Made by a program: the position numbers and the translations under genes. A model generated the notes under the pieces. It searched no databases. It saw only the letters and a program-made list of their open reading frames with translations, and was not told the origin of the DNA. A stretch of DNA of 64,000 nucleotides from Actinomortierella ambigua (taxonomy: Eukaryota; Mortierellomycota; Mortierellomycetes; Mortierellales; Mortierellaceae): the NCBI GenBank assembly GCA_016098155.1, contig JAAAJB010000004.1:100311-164310 (forward strand), in the 5' to 3' direction. This document shows, piece by piece, positions 45,979 to 57,771 of this stretch. Within the stretch, counting starts at the first letter, position 1, and every line of letters starts with the position of its first letter.

Positions 45979-48958
45979 GGATCAACAGTTGGAAGTTGGC
46001 TCAAAGACAACAATGCCCTCAAGCGATGTTTCGTGTCACCAAACGGAACAACAACACCAACAACAAAACATCCACACCAGCGGCAACAATAACAGCACAG
46101 ACCTCGTTCCAGGCGAAAAGGCCAACGTTCAGGAACAGCTGGTAGTGGACAAGAGTGGCTTGAGCATTTCCCCCACAGTCTTGACCACCCGGCCGAGCCA
46201 AGCTGTCATTGCTGCCTATCCTGATCTCTCCACGTCAACAATCGCAATCACGACGACGACGAAGACATCCGACACTGCGCTAGCGACACCGCAGAACCCA
46301 AGCATGTGTAGAAAGGCAGCGTCGGCGTCAGATCTCAGCAGTGCGTACACCGTCCATGCCCAGCAGGAGACTCTTACCCCAGCGGGCGTTCACCAAGCGG
46401 CGGCGGCGCGACATGATTTGAGGCGTGCAGTATCGGTACCAGTCATGCAGTTTCATCATTGCCCGTCGTCGTCATCACAACCTCAGCAGGACAGCCTCGC
46501 AATGGCGGCCCAAGAAGTGGCACGCCCAGATTCGAGGGCGTCCACAACGTCGTCGTCATCGACTTTGACCTTACCGGCGACGACTGCATCTCGGTCGGTA
46601 GAGTTTGTTCTCCCGACCCGATCGGCCTCTTTGCCGACGGCGGGCACTACTAGGCCCTCAGGGCCCTCAGGAGCAGCCACCGCCAACGCAACCACGGCGA
46701 CAATGACGACAGCAAAATCCACCTCGACTACCAACCGCCGGCTTTCCATCTCCTTGGGCACGCGTGCCAGGCGCTCGCTTTCGTTTGTGTTGCCAGGTCA
46801 GTCCCAGGAGCAGCAGCAGCAGCAACAGCAAGTCTACAGCATGAAGCAACAGCAGCAGACCACGAGCACGCTGAGCACGAGCACGACCAGCACCGGCACA
46901 ACGGCAACGAGTAGCAATGGCAACGGCGGTGCGACAAGCGTTGGGGTGGAACGGCAATCGTCCTTGAAGCGCAACAACCTGATGTATCGGATTGTGCACC
47001 CACAGCGGTACAAGCGCGAGCTGGCGCAGGAACAAGAGGCCCAAGACCGGGAGCGACTTCGGTTCCTGGTCCGTCTACAGCACCACCAGCTGATGAACGA
47101 AGGCGGCCAGAACGGGTTCCCGGCCTGTCCTGAGACGCTCAAGTGGATGCTGCAGATTGAGGGCCGAACGAAGCAGCAGCTGGATGTAATGGGTGGCAAG
47201 GAGAAGAAGGAAGGAGAGAGGAAGAGCGATGACGATATGGCGTCGTCGTCGTCGTTGCCTCTGCCCAAAGAACAGGGTGAGAAGAAGAAGAGGAAGAAGA
47301 AGAGTACGACGATGGCGACAACGATGAAAAAGAAGGCGTCGTCGTCGTCTTTGGCATCATCCACATCTCAGACCTCTTCCATCGCCACCACGTCTTCATC
47401 GTCGTTGTCGCTACCGTCGGTGGTATTGTCGCCGCCCTCAGAGACCTCGGATATCGATTTTCTTCACCCGCAGTACGATTACACCTTTCCCTTGTCGGCC
47501 GAGTGGGTCACGGGGCTTGGGGCGCCAGGCTCGATGATCTCGACGTCGGTGGGCACACAGTTCCCATCAGAGCTGCAACAACAGGAGCATCACCAGCTCC
47601 ATCACCACCACCATCATCATCATCATTCGCTTGATCCTCACCCAGTGACGTTTGACGAGCTGGCGCGCACGCCGGCGGAAGCCCAGAATCATGGAGCTCA
47701 TGGATTTCACTTGTTCCGGAAGCAGGCCCCCGTGAAACGAGCTTCCACCTCTTCGCTGCCTTCCACCACCGCCACCACTACTCATGACTCGCACAGTGGT
47801 CGCACCGCCTCCACCTCCACCACTACGAACAGCAACAACAATACCAACCACAGAAACACTTTCCCACGCCGGGTCCAGCAGTTGTTCCACCCAGGCCACG
47901 CACAGACACAATCGACGTCGTCGCTAGTTGACCAACACTGGACCATTGATACCCGCGGAGGATCGACCGAGCCCACGGATGACGTTGCTACTGCTGTGGT
48001 TGCTACTGTTACTCCTCCACCCCCTCCACCTTCTTCTTTGAAGCCGGGACAAGCAAAGGGCAGGATCTCAACAGCAGCAGCAGCAGCACCATCGTCATCA
48101 CCATCATCATCGATGAGCCAGCCAGTCCAGACCGTCTATTATGACAACACACCCTACGAGCTGGCGACCAAGGCTCCGAACGTGAAGGACCAGACGAGTT
48201 TTGCAGCGTTTGGGTTCCCAGCAACTACGACATCGACACCAACATCGACACCAACATCGGTGACCGTATCCGGTGGAGCTGCTGTCGGGGTCATGCCGGG
48301 GATGATCATGATGGCCGTGGAAGAGGGCCTCGTCCGGACGAAGTCGTCCTCATCGCCGTCCGCTGGCTCGACCTCGTCTCTGGTATCCATTGCCTCAGCC
48401 GCCTCTTCTTCGTTGACGCCAGCGGGCACGCCCGTGGTGCCTCCAGCATCCTTGCCATCACCAAGGAAAAGACCCAGCCTAACGATCGCCATGCTCGGAC
48501 CCTTGCGACGGCGGACCTCGTCATCGTCGGATGTTGGACAGCAGCAGCAGCAGCAGCAGCAGCCACTGCCAACACCCCCAACACCACCACCAAAGCATCA
48601 ACCACAACACCAACAACCACAACAACAGCATCAGCAGCAGCAACAACAGAAGCGGGCTGGCCGTATGTGGCGGACCCGACGTCAAGCAAAGGTAGAAGCC
48701 GCCGGCGCCACCGCCAAAGAGCTTAGCGGTGGCGAAGTTGAGGTGTTGGCGGATGAGTCGGCTTTGGACGACGCGCCTCGTGCGGAGGACGAGGATCTGA
48801 GCCAGCTGAGCAGCGGTAGCGGTAGCGGCGAAGGATCGTTTTTGTCGTCATCGTCGTCGTCGGAGACACTGCCCTTGCCGCAGCGCAAGTTGAGTGTGGG
48901 CAAGGTGTTAATGCAGAAGCTGACGCCTCGCAAGAAGCAAGGCGGACCCCATGTTTGA
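44390..48958 (+). CDS. Large polyQ/Ser-rich protein with hydrophobic segment
   Basis: One exon of 1522 codons; an in-frame stop at 44345 supports the ATG at 44390. Residues about 165-250 are the most ordered part. They begin with a hydrophobic stretch of about 40 residues (LLMLQYSIALVHGATIYLLS and onward), enough for one long or two short membrane helices, followed by an ERQLGWRSGFRLLRTQWD segment. The remainder is low complexity: a polyGln run encoded mainly by CAG (45941-45978), further Gln runs near 46809 and 48541, a His run near 47602, Ser/Thr runs and several basic patches. I recognise no family. Coding is supported by length and frame integrity. A membrane-anchored, largely disordered protein is the best description. 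Confidence 0.72.
45941..45978 (+). repeat. CAG/CAA trinucleotide run (polyGln)
   Basis: In-frame CAG repeat with CAA interruptions, encoding about 13 consecutive Gln in the 1522-aa protein. Length polymorphism between strains would be expected. Confidence 0.9.
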
Positions 48959-49374
48959 AAACATCCCCCCCCCTCTCTCTAAGACACACACACACACACA
49001 CACACCACACACACAAAAAAAAGTTGTATATTAGATACTCTCCCTTCCCTTTTTCTCTTCCTTTCTCTCCTGTACAATACCTCCCCATCTCTTCCTCGTT
49101 AGAAACTTTGCAATCTTTTTTTCTTGTCCATCAAAAGCATGTAAAAAAAAACTTTTTCCTTTCTATCTTTTCTTGAAGTAACTGATTTTTTATTTTTTAT
49201 GACAGTTGACAGTTGGAGAGGGGAGGTTGTCTATGTCGTTGGTTTACACGAAGCATTTCCTTCTTCCAACGCCTCCCCTCTCATCTCCTCCAGCTCACAC
49301 ACACACTACTCTCTCTCTCCTTCTCTACCTCTCTCCTCCCATCTCTCGCTCCCCCCCCCCTCCTTTCTCTCACT
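48959..49374. other. Convergent intergenic region
   Basis: CA repeat at about 48984-49014 and CT-rich sequence. TTTATT at 49189-49194 reads AATAAA on the minus strand, 181 bases past the chitinase stop. No gene seen. Confidence 0.45.
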
Positions 49375-51782
49375 CTATGCAAAGACAACAATACTCAAAG
49401 CAACCAACGCCAAGACCTTGACTGCTTCACAAAGGACCTCCGTCGCACTGCGGGCGAGGATCGTACCAGCGGCGGCGCTGGAGGTCTTGCCATCAACAGA
49501 GCCCTTGTTATCGCCAGCCTTGGTCTGAGTCTGCTTGCCATCGTCCTTGGGCTTGCCATCAGCACCGACGGCGCCAGCCGGGCTCTGACCCGAGGGGTTC
49601 TTGGCCGCATCGCCACCGGCATTGGTAGCGGGAGCAGGGCTATCGGCCGAGGGGACATCGGCACCGGGGACGAAGCCCTTGACCATGTTTGTGTGGATGG
49701 CGGACATGAGCTCATGGTTGGACGTATCCGAGTCCATGGACCAGAGGGAGACGCCACCAAAGCCATACGAATGCAAGAAATCAATCTTGAGCTTGAACGT
49801 CTCGGGTGTATCAAAGCCGATCCATTGATCCTGATCGACGACCATGTACATGCATTTGCCGGTATCGTCCATCCGAGGCTCCTGCGTGATGAGCTTGCGT
49901 ACATCGTTGGGTGAAGCGTCATTCTTTTGGTTGGTCAGGACGCCTCCCGCGGCGGTGAGCTTGCTGACCAGCTTCTTGGTCTCGAAATACGCGATCGCTC
50001 CCTTTTCTTGACAGGCTTCTTTGCCCGGTCCGTTCGCGGGCGAGCCCGGCAGCGTCTTGGTCTTGTCCTTGAGCGTGAACGTCACGCCCGAGAGCGACAG
50101 ACCCAGGTTGAACTTGCGTGGACTGACCGTCTTGGGCGCCATCGAGACCGCGGCGTCGTAGAGCGAGTAGCCGTTGTATTTGGTGTCCTTGGCCATGTCG
50201 TTCAGCGGCGCTGCGCAGAAGACCATGTCTTCCCATTGGCTGAAAAGGGTGGTTTTTCCAAGGGAAGGAAGAGAAGGTTAGCTTTTTTTTTCGCGTTGCC
50301 AGAGAAAGAGACAGAGAGTGGGAGTGAGAGTGATAGAATGGTCGATGTGGGGGAATCACTTACCCGTGAAGATTGTAGGCCATGATGTTGAACCAATCGA
50401 CTGGAGAAGCGTCATCAAAAAAAAAAGCAGGAGTGGGCAACGGTTAGTAAGCTGTTGTTCAAGGATGGTTGGGCTAGAATATTGATCATCCCCCCTCTCC
50501 CTTCGTCTGATCAACACCCCCCCCCATACCGTATTGAGCGAGCTTGGGAATCAAAAAGTGCTGGCCATGGTAGGGGCCTCCAGGAAGGGCAATCGAGAGA
50601 ATCAGAGGTTCCTTCTTCTGAGCGGCTCGCTCCTTGTTGGAGACCTCGCGGATCTCGCGCATAAACGTGACAAAGTTGTCTGGATCGGTTGGATGACCAC
50701 CGCGACGAGGATCCGACGGACTGGATATTGAGAAGATGGGTGATTAGATATTAGTTTCCCTTTCTTTTTTTTTCTTTGGTGAAGGTAGTGGTGTGTTCGT
50801 GCTCGACGTTCTTGGAATGATAGGGGGTATGACATTGGGGAGAATGGGACAGATCAACCAAATACACAAGTAGGGCTGTGTGGGCAAGAGAGGAATAACA
50901 TTCTAATGACCACCAAACAATAGGTTGCTTGAGAGGACAAGTGTGGAGTGGAGGATCCACCCTTTGGAATATTGCAAGCGATAAGAGGAAGAGAGAGAGA
51001 ATGTGTGTGTGGGAGGGAGGGACGATGCCAACGAGAAATACACGATCGATGCACAACAAAAGAAAGAATTGAAAGAGGTAACGTGAGAGACCACTTACTA
51101 CTCCCAGTCAAAGTCCATGCCATCCAGCTGGTACTGGTTCACAAACTCCAGAATCGACTTGATGAACTTGGCTCGGTTTTCGGCCGATGAAACCACAATC
51201 GAGTACATGCCCATGTCCATGGCCCATCCACCTATGTGGAAAGAAGGGAGGCAACAATAGAAGGAGATGAGAAGAACAAGCGTATGAGAATTCCTTCTTC
51301 ATGCACTTTTTTGATTTAGTGGAAGCATAGGGTTGAAAGGAAAAAAAAAACTTACCAATGGTGGCAGAGATCCTGATCGAAGGCTTCTTGGCCCTGAGAG
51401 CGACCAGCTTCTTGATCCAATCAGAGTCCTTTTGTTGATCTTTCAACGCGATGACACCGTCAGAGTTGATCATGACAAACGCATAGTTGAAGTGCGTGTA
51501 AAGATCCAGCGGCAAGTTTTCGGGTTCGAACGCCGGATAACCAGGGCACATCTCGTCGGCCGTCTAATAGTTTTGTGTTCCATGGGAGGTGGGGTGAGAG
51601 GAGAGACTGTTTCCTCAGACTGCTGTGTAGAGTTGTAGGACAGCATCCTCGCAATGTTTGAGTTGTTTGGGAGCACGAAAGGAGAGGTGGGTTACCTGGC
51701 CATAGTAGCCAATGAAGCGCTGAGCATTAATCAGCGCTGGTGCTAGGAGTAGCACGCCGGTGAGAACAGAAGAGAGCCGCAT
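49375..51782 (-). CDS. GH18 chitinase-like protein, predicted GPI-anchored
   Basis: Exons 51782-51696, 51563-51356, 51231-51099, 50720-50530, 50400-50364 and 50239-49375 join in phase to 506 aa. A signal peptide (about 1-20) precedes the GH18 barrel. Visible are SATIGGW on strand 3, the catalytic DxxDxDxE as DGMDFDWEYP (Glu142 the acid) and WFNIMAYNLHG on strand 6. A GFGGVSLWSMD segment near the end carries the conserved Trp. The domain hydrolyses chitin or related beta-1,4-GlcNAc chains outside the cell. A Ser/Ala/Gly/Lys-rich linker and a hydrophobic C-terminus (VLALVALSIVVFA) suggest GPI attachment to the wall or membrane. Oddities are Asn216, where MxYD usually has Asp, and SLSG where many chitinases have FYGR. 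Confidence 0.9.
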
Positions 51783-52708
51783 GACTCTGGTAGACAACAA
51801 CAGGAAGGGGTGAAGATTTTAGAAGAGAGGAATAAGACTGACTGCTTGTAAATATACGTGGGTTGGACACGCGTGTCGCCAGGGAAAGAGGGGACAATGC
51901 CGGGATCGGGGTGGAAATAGACTAGTTAAAGAAACCAGGCGTGAGAAGGACAGAAAGAAAGGACGAAAGACTGAGCAAGAGAGAGAAGAAGAAGAAGAAG
52001 AAGAAGGGAAGGAAGGAGTAGAAGAAGAGAATGAAAAGAAATAAGTCATGGCCTCAAGGGATCGACACTTATCGAGAATACATGGATGGATAGACCGCGA
52101 CGAAAACTAGATTCTCCTTCGACACAAATTCTCGTCTCAGCTTTGACCCTATTCTTTTGACAATACGACAACGGATGCGACAGCAATATATTCCATAGGA
52201 TGGTGGGAGGGAGAGCATTTTAGCCCTGACAATTCCCAATTTGCAGGGTGGTATGAACCAATCCATATTTTTAATTTTTTTTTTTGTAGAGACGAGTCGG
52301 GATAAGAATCTGTCTATCTGAATAGTCGTCCCAACTCCAGTATTCTGTTGCACGTTGTTTCGGTCCAACAGAGTCGCGATTGAAAACGGCCCAGGTTCAA
52401 GAGGGGAGTTGCCAGGGGCAACAAACAGACAGGGAAAGACCCGGATACCTCTTCTAATTTGGGCCATGCAGGGCCTCTCCCCCAAATGTCGTTTTTGGCT
52501 CCTACAACGCACAGCCCCAGATCACCATCGCTGATCGACAAAGGGCGAAAAGTGGGCCCGCCATTTTGGACTGGGGCAGGTCCCCATAGTTTTTGTAAGG
52601 AGGTGCAAGACACTTTTCATATCGACGCGTGGTATATATTGTTTTTCTTTATTCAAACTCCACGTATCTCATCAGCCCACACGAGTCGGGCAAAGATAAC
52701 CTCCCTTC
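51783..52708. other. Upstream region of chitinase gene
   Basis: G+A-rich on the plus strand (about 51930-52045, with GAA runs), i.e. a pyrimidine-rich leader for the minus-strand chitinase. TTTATT at 52648-52653 (AATAAA on the minus strand) is 56 bases past the stop of the LysM gene. No gene seen. Confidence 0.45.
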
Positions 52709-53536
52709 TTACATCCACTCCGAGGAGGGCAGTCGGGCAGGCGACGATCGACGGACAATGGTCTGACGAACAGTGTTGGGCTCGATGGGCTGTGGTGGTG
52801 AATGGGCCGCGGGCATGGCGGGAGGCGCTGATTTGGCTGTAGTTTCACCACCCTTTGCAGCGGGCTTGGGCGAAGGCCGCACAGCCTGCTTTGGCTCTTT
52901 GGGCTGCGTAGCGGTTGTAGTAGCAGTGGAAGAGGGGTTTTTTGGGGCCTCCTTGTTGACTTTGGGCGCAGTGGCGCCAGCAGTACTATCAGCACCAGCA
53001 GAGGCAGGAGCAGCAGCAGGGGCAGGAGCAGCAGCAGGGGCAGGAGCAGCAGCAGGAGCAGCAGCAGGGGCAGCAGGGGGAGAGGAGGCAGGTGCCTTCT
53101 TGGAAGAAGGCTGTTGCTGCCCTGATAAGGCCTGTTTCTGTAGAGTCATGCTCTTGACGGTGGCCCCGTTCACAGGGCCGAGGACACAGATGGCATTGTC
53201 GACGTCGAGGTTGGCACAATCACTGCGCAAGTCATAGTTCCAGTCTCGCAGTTTTGCAAACGTGGTCTTGTGCAAGGTGGCAAAGTCATCGCAGCCCTTG
53301 ATGGAGCCATCATCTTGTAGAGTTTGATGTACCCATGAAGAGTGTTAGATTCGGGAACCTTGCCAGCTTTACCCTCTTTTGTTATATTTCATGGAGCAGT
53401 GAGTGAACTATAGAGTGGATGGGGACAACGTACTTGGCACAATGGCGGTGCGCTGACAGCCTTCGATGACAGTAGATGGCTTTGCGGCTACGAATTGGAG
53501 GGCCGCAAGGGCGGTGAGGCATAGGATGATTTTCAT
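52709..53536 (-). CDS. Secreted LysM-domain protein with Ala/Pro-rich tail
   Basis: Exons 53536-53434 and 53313-52709 join in phase to 235 aa. A signal peptide (MKIILCLTALAALQFVAA) is followed by one fungal-type LysM (about 27-80): CDDFATLHKTTFAKL, then DWNYDLRSDCANL and AICV, with Cys at 27 and 42 and two more later. LysM binds chitin or peptidoglycan fragments. In fungi such small proteins protect or remodel wall chitin or mask it from other organisms. The remaining about 150 residues are Ala/Pro/Ser/Thr-rich, encoded partly by a GCAGGA-type minisatellite, and look like an extended O-glycosylated stalk without a GPI signal. It lies 926 bp upstream of the GH18 gene on the same strand, so a shared wall-related role is plausible. 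Confidence 0.85.
52999..53075. repeat. GCAGGA-type coding minisatellite
   Basis: Imperfect 6-18 bp units of GCAGCAGGGGCAGGA type in the LysM gene, encoding (on the minus strand) an Ala-Pro-Ala repeat tail. Confidence 0.8.
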
Positions 53537-53925
53537 GGTGGAGACGGTTGGTGGTATGGGTGGTCGTTTGTTTGAGGGCCAACTCCTGGTTGAGGACCAA
53601 CCGTTGTTCATTTTATAGGCATGGCAATGGTGGGCTGCCAGGCTGGGAGCCCTAACGCCTTTTTGTTCACTTGCTTCCTATTTTCTTGTTCATAGGCTAC
53701 TAGTCGTTATTGGGGAGTGTTGTGCGCGCTCTGTCTTTGTACAGCTCATTGAGTGCACTCTCTGCTTTTATTTTGTCTTTCTCCGTGCATGGCTGGCTAA
53801 GTCTCCTGGCTCTTACTACCCTTTTTTTGCATTTTTTCTATTCCAGGAGGTTGCGTGTCGTATCAAACGGTTATCCATGAGGTGAAAAGGGAGAGTATAA
53901 GAGGGAACGAGAGAGCAAGGGAGAG

Positions 53926-53988
<63 letters not shown>

Positions 53989-54567
53989 AGTGCCATGGAC
54001 CACACCCGAGAGAGAGCGTGTGTGTGTGAATGTGAGACGAAGAACACGATGTAGGTTGGTAGGCGTTTTTTGTTTTGTGTATTGTGTTGTTCTGAGGATG
54101 TGGAAGGAAGGTTAGGACAGAACACATGCACCACCTCAGGCATGAGGCAGGCTGAACTCATCTCCCCCAGGCTGTACCTGTGGGTGGATATCTATTTTTT
54201 TTGGGTGGAACCTTCCTGAGACTCTTGCGCACTACTCCTCTTTGCTGTCTGCCTGTCAATCTGCACCTGGGTTCATTGCGCGAGCTGTCGGAGCAATTGT
54301 CTCTCTCTTTGTGTGTGTCTGTCCCAAAACTCCAACTGTCTCGCAACTCCCCCGAGCAAACAAAACCCTATCCTATCGTACCCCTTCTCACTGCCCCCGC
54401 CTCTCAACCCCCATTGGAAGTGGTACAAAAGGTACAGCTGCACTCACTTTATTTTTTTTCTGTTCTCATTCTTTTCTTTTCTTCTCTTCATTCACACGCA
54501 CCTTCTTTTCACACTCATTCCATTCCTACTCGTCTTCTCCCCACCCACCTTGTATTTTCATTCCACC
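53537..54567. other. Divergent intergenic region with (GA)n run
   Basis: Between the LysM gene (minus) and the EF-hand gene (plus). It holds the long (GA)n tract at 53930-53985 and a C+T-rich leader from about 54300. No gene seen. Confidence 0.5.
53930..53985. repeat. (GA)n microsatellite
   Basis: About 28 uninterrupted GA units. Confidence 0.95.
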
Positions 54568-54996
54568 ATGACGACCGACTCTGTACGTCTATGTTGCTTT
54601 ATATGCTTTTATTTTTTTTTTATCACTATTTTTTTTATCACTATTTTTTTTTTCGTTGTGATTATTATGGTGATTACTGTTTTTTTTTTTTTGCATTCCC
54701 AAGTGAGTGAGTGTTGTGCTAAAATCAACTTTTCTTTTTTTTACTTTGTCAAGCAGTTTACCGAGCAGGAGATTCAGGACTTCCGCGAGAGCTTTCTTGT
54801 CTTTGACAAGGACGACAGTGGCGCGATCTCGAAGCAGGAGCTGCGTTCGCTGCTCAAGACAATTGGCGAGAAGATCAACCACCAAGAGCTTGAGCAAAAG
54901 TTTAACGAGTATGACTCTGACAAGAGCGGACTGATTGATTTTAACGAGTTCCTCGTCCTCATCAAGCGTCTCATGAAGAACAAGATTGCTGCATGA
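54568..54996 (+). CDS. Small two-EF-hand calcium-binding protein
   Basis: Exon 1 54568-54582 (five codons) and exon 2 54757-54996 (or from 54754) give 84 or 85 aa. Two complete EF-hand loops are visible: DKDDSGAISKQE and DSDKSGLIDFNE, each with acidic residues at positions 1, 3 and 12. The protein resembles one lobe of calmodulin or a caltractin-type protein; calmodulin itself has about 149 residues and four loops, so this is a half-size member. It should bind two Ca2+ ions and act in the cytosol. The intron is T-rich and ends in a tandem AAGCAG acceptor, so two isoforms differing by one Gln are possible. Confidence 0.85.
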   Translation: MTTDSVRLCCFICFYFFFITIFFITIFFFVVIIMVITVFFFLHSQVSECCAKINFSFFYFVKQFTEQEIQDFRESFLVFDKDDSGAISKQELRSLLKTIGEKINHQELEQKFNEYDSDKSGLIDFNEFLVLIKRLMKNKIAA

Positions 54997-55611
54997 GCAG
55001 CATAAGAAAAGGAGGAGGGGAGGGGGGAGTGAAGAAAAGAAAAGATAAGGAGAAGGATGAAGGGCATGTCCTCGAGTCGTCTTCCGCTTTAAATTCATCT
55101 TACCCCTCCTTGGATTCTATTTTTCTTCTTCTATTTTCCATCTTCATCTTTCATCTGTATGTAATTTCTCTTACCCTTTTTTTTTCTCTCTCTCTCTTCA
55201 ATAACATCTACTCTTAATCTGCTTGCCTTTCTGTGTGAATGGTGATAAAAAGGGCATATATGGAGGAGTGTGGGCAAGTTCTTATGCGAGACAGTTTCCG
55301 GCTAGGTGAAGTGGAACCTGAGCCCCTCATCCACCCATCTGTCCTGCACGGCCGATAGCCACTGGGGAGGATCTCGTTCCTTTCTGTCCAAGACAGAGGA
55401 CAGTGAATACTTTATGACTGTGTCTGGTCTCTTTTCTTGGTGTCTTCAAAATTGGGCAGAGGGGGACTCGTGGGGGGTAGGGGCACAACTGTCGCTGAGT
55501 GGAGTGGTACTGCGGTCCCCCCCCCTTTTGAGTTCCTCCTTCTTCGCAACTCTCTTTTTTTTATTGTTTGTCTCTTCCTCTCTTTCTGATCAGCATTCAG
55601 ATTCATCACTC
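54997..55611. other. Intergenic, no gene seen
   Basis: 3' flank of the EF-hand gene and upstream region of QNG1; T-rich and CT-rich patches (about 55170-55200 and 55540-55580). Confidence 0.45.
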
Positions 55612-57771
55612 ATGGGGGCTGCATCTCATTGTCCTCACAACCCTGTCCTTGACAGCGCAGAGTTTATTCACAAGGTTTGTTTTTGCCCTGCTTCCCCTGG
55701 GGATACAGACGAGGAGGAGAGGGGGAAGGGGAGATTGAGAGGGGAATGGGGTTTACCCCAGATATTACAAAAGATCCATATACACAACAGGCAGAGAAAC
55801 AACAGAGTATGCAGATTACTGACTCCAAGGTTCTTTCTTGCCTCGTCTTCCCCTCTCCTCTCCCCAATGCACGTTTCTTGGTCTAATATCTCTCATGTAA
55901 CCATCATAACTGTCCAATAGCATAGTAAGCATGTCTTTATTCCAAGCGATGGTATCGAGGAAGGCGCTGTGAAGGTATATACAGTTGACCCGCTGTTGTT
56001 ATTTTTATGTGCTCAGACCCTCCTCCCTTCCGTTGGAATGGATTGGCTAATCTTTTCTCCCCCCCCCTCCCCTCCGTTACTCCTCGTTCTAGATCTACGA
56101 GGCCATGAAGAAGACCCATTACGATACCAGCAAGGTAACATCCATAGAGTCAAGAGATACCCCCCCTCTTTCTCTCATATTTTTCTGTCTTTCTTTAGAG
56201 CGATCAGCTTGTTGCTTACTTTCCATCCTACTTTGCGCCCATGGAGGCTGGAATACTTTGACTGTACACAAAACATACACACACAACAAACTGTATAGTG
56301 GAAGGAACACCCTTTGAACCCAAAGGAGTGCACCAAGGCAACCGTCGACTGGATCTTCTTTGTCGATCTTCTCAACTTTTCGTTCTGGTCCGATGTCGAT
56401 ATCCAAGATACCGGAGTGCCTCACCCGGACCGTTACCGCGTCACACTCGATGGAGTCGGGTACACGGGTTACTGGTCCATGGTTGCCGCCGTCAATCGAG
56501 GTATTTCGAATTGACACCCGAACAGAGAGAGAGCTTACCATAGAAAAGGCTTGATGGATACTCAACTCTCTCCTTTTCCACACTCTTTTCTTTCTTTACT
56601 TCTTCGTTCTCCAACTCTTAGCCCTGGAAGAAGGCATCCCTATTACGACACCATCCTTCTTTGCTTCACCAGAAAAGTTTCCGGATGAGGAGATTACTCG
56701 CGTGTTTCGATCCGACACTGTCGAGCCCATCCCGCTGCTCAAGGAGCGTATTGCTGTCATTCGTGAGGCAGGCAGGGTGTTGGTTGAGGTACCTTTTGTG
56801 GAAAGTTTTATTAGACATGAAACTGACTCTACTTTGTTTTCAAAACATTAACGTCTTTCAATTTACTCTTTCTTGGCTGATCATCTAGAAATTCAGCGGC
56901 AGTTTTATCCACTGTATCGCGCAGGCAAACCAATCTGCCCTCAAGCTGGTCGATATTCTGACCTCCAACTTTTCCAACTTTCGTGATGAGAATGAATTTT
57001 GCGGAAGAAAAGGTATATCACCTCACAACAACAATGAGAAGATGAAGTAGTTCACAAGGAGCGAGGGGTTATCTATCCACGACAATTTTGTACCTAACAA
57101 CACTCTGTACATATGAAACGGCTTCTAGTTCAAATTTTCAAGCGTGCTCAAATCCTGGTAGCCGATCTCTGGTATTTGTCTCCCTTCGCATCGTACATGT
57201 GATGCTCCACGATATGTAGGCATCGGGATGAGGAGCTAACAGCATTATTGTTTCTTTCTCCCTCTCTTGTCTCCTTCTCCCCTTCTCCCCTCCCCTCCCC
57301 CATTCCTCGTCTTGCACACAAAACAGGGCCTGTTTCCAAAACACGGACTTTGGTCAGTTCCACGACATTGATGAGATCACTATGTTCGCCGACTACCGCG
57401 TTCCGCAAGCGCTGTACCACTTTCGATGCCTCGAGTACTCACCCGAACTCCATGCCTTGCTCGAACGCGGCGACATGTTGCCCAACGGCTCACCGATCGA
57501 GGTCGAGATCCGTGGGAACTCTATCTGGGCCGTTGAGTTGGTCCGTCGTCGGATCCAAGAGTTTATCCAGCGGGATCAGTTGAAGGAAAAGGAGAAGGAA
57601 GGGCAGGATAATCAAAAACAACAACTTCAGCAGCAACAGCAGCGTCTGACAAGTGTCAACGCCATCTTGATCGACTTTTTTATTTGGGACTTTGCCAAGG
57701 CAGCTCAGATTGATCTGTCACTGGGCCTGCGGCCTGTCAAGGTGCACCGGACGCGGTCCGTGTTTTACTAA
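55612..57771 (+). CDS. QNG1: Queuosine salvage N-glycosylase (DUF2419)
   Basis: Exons 55612-55674, 55921-55974, 56093-56134, 56299-56500, 56622-56788, 56889-57012, 57129-57171 and 57327-57771 join in phase to 379 aa (human QNG1 341). Family motifs in order: NFSFWSD; GYTGYWSMVAAVNRALEEGI across two exons; FRSDT; EKFSGSFIHC; FKRAQILVADLW across an exon junction; and ITMFADYRVPQ (Phe252-Pro258). The enzyme releases the queuine base from queuosine 5'-monophosphate, letting eukaryotes recycle this micronutrient for tRNA anticodon modification. A Lys/Glu then Gln-rich insert (about 310-330) is extra compared with the human protein. It converges with TFIIF beta across 354 bp. Confidence 0.93.
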
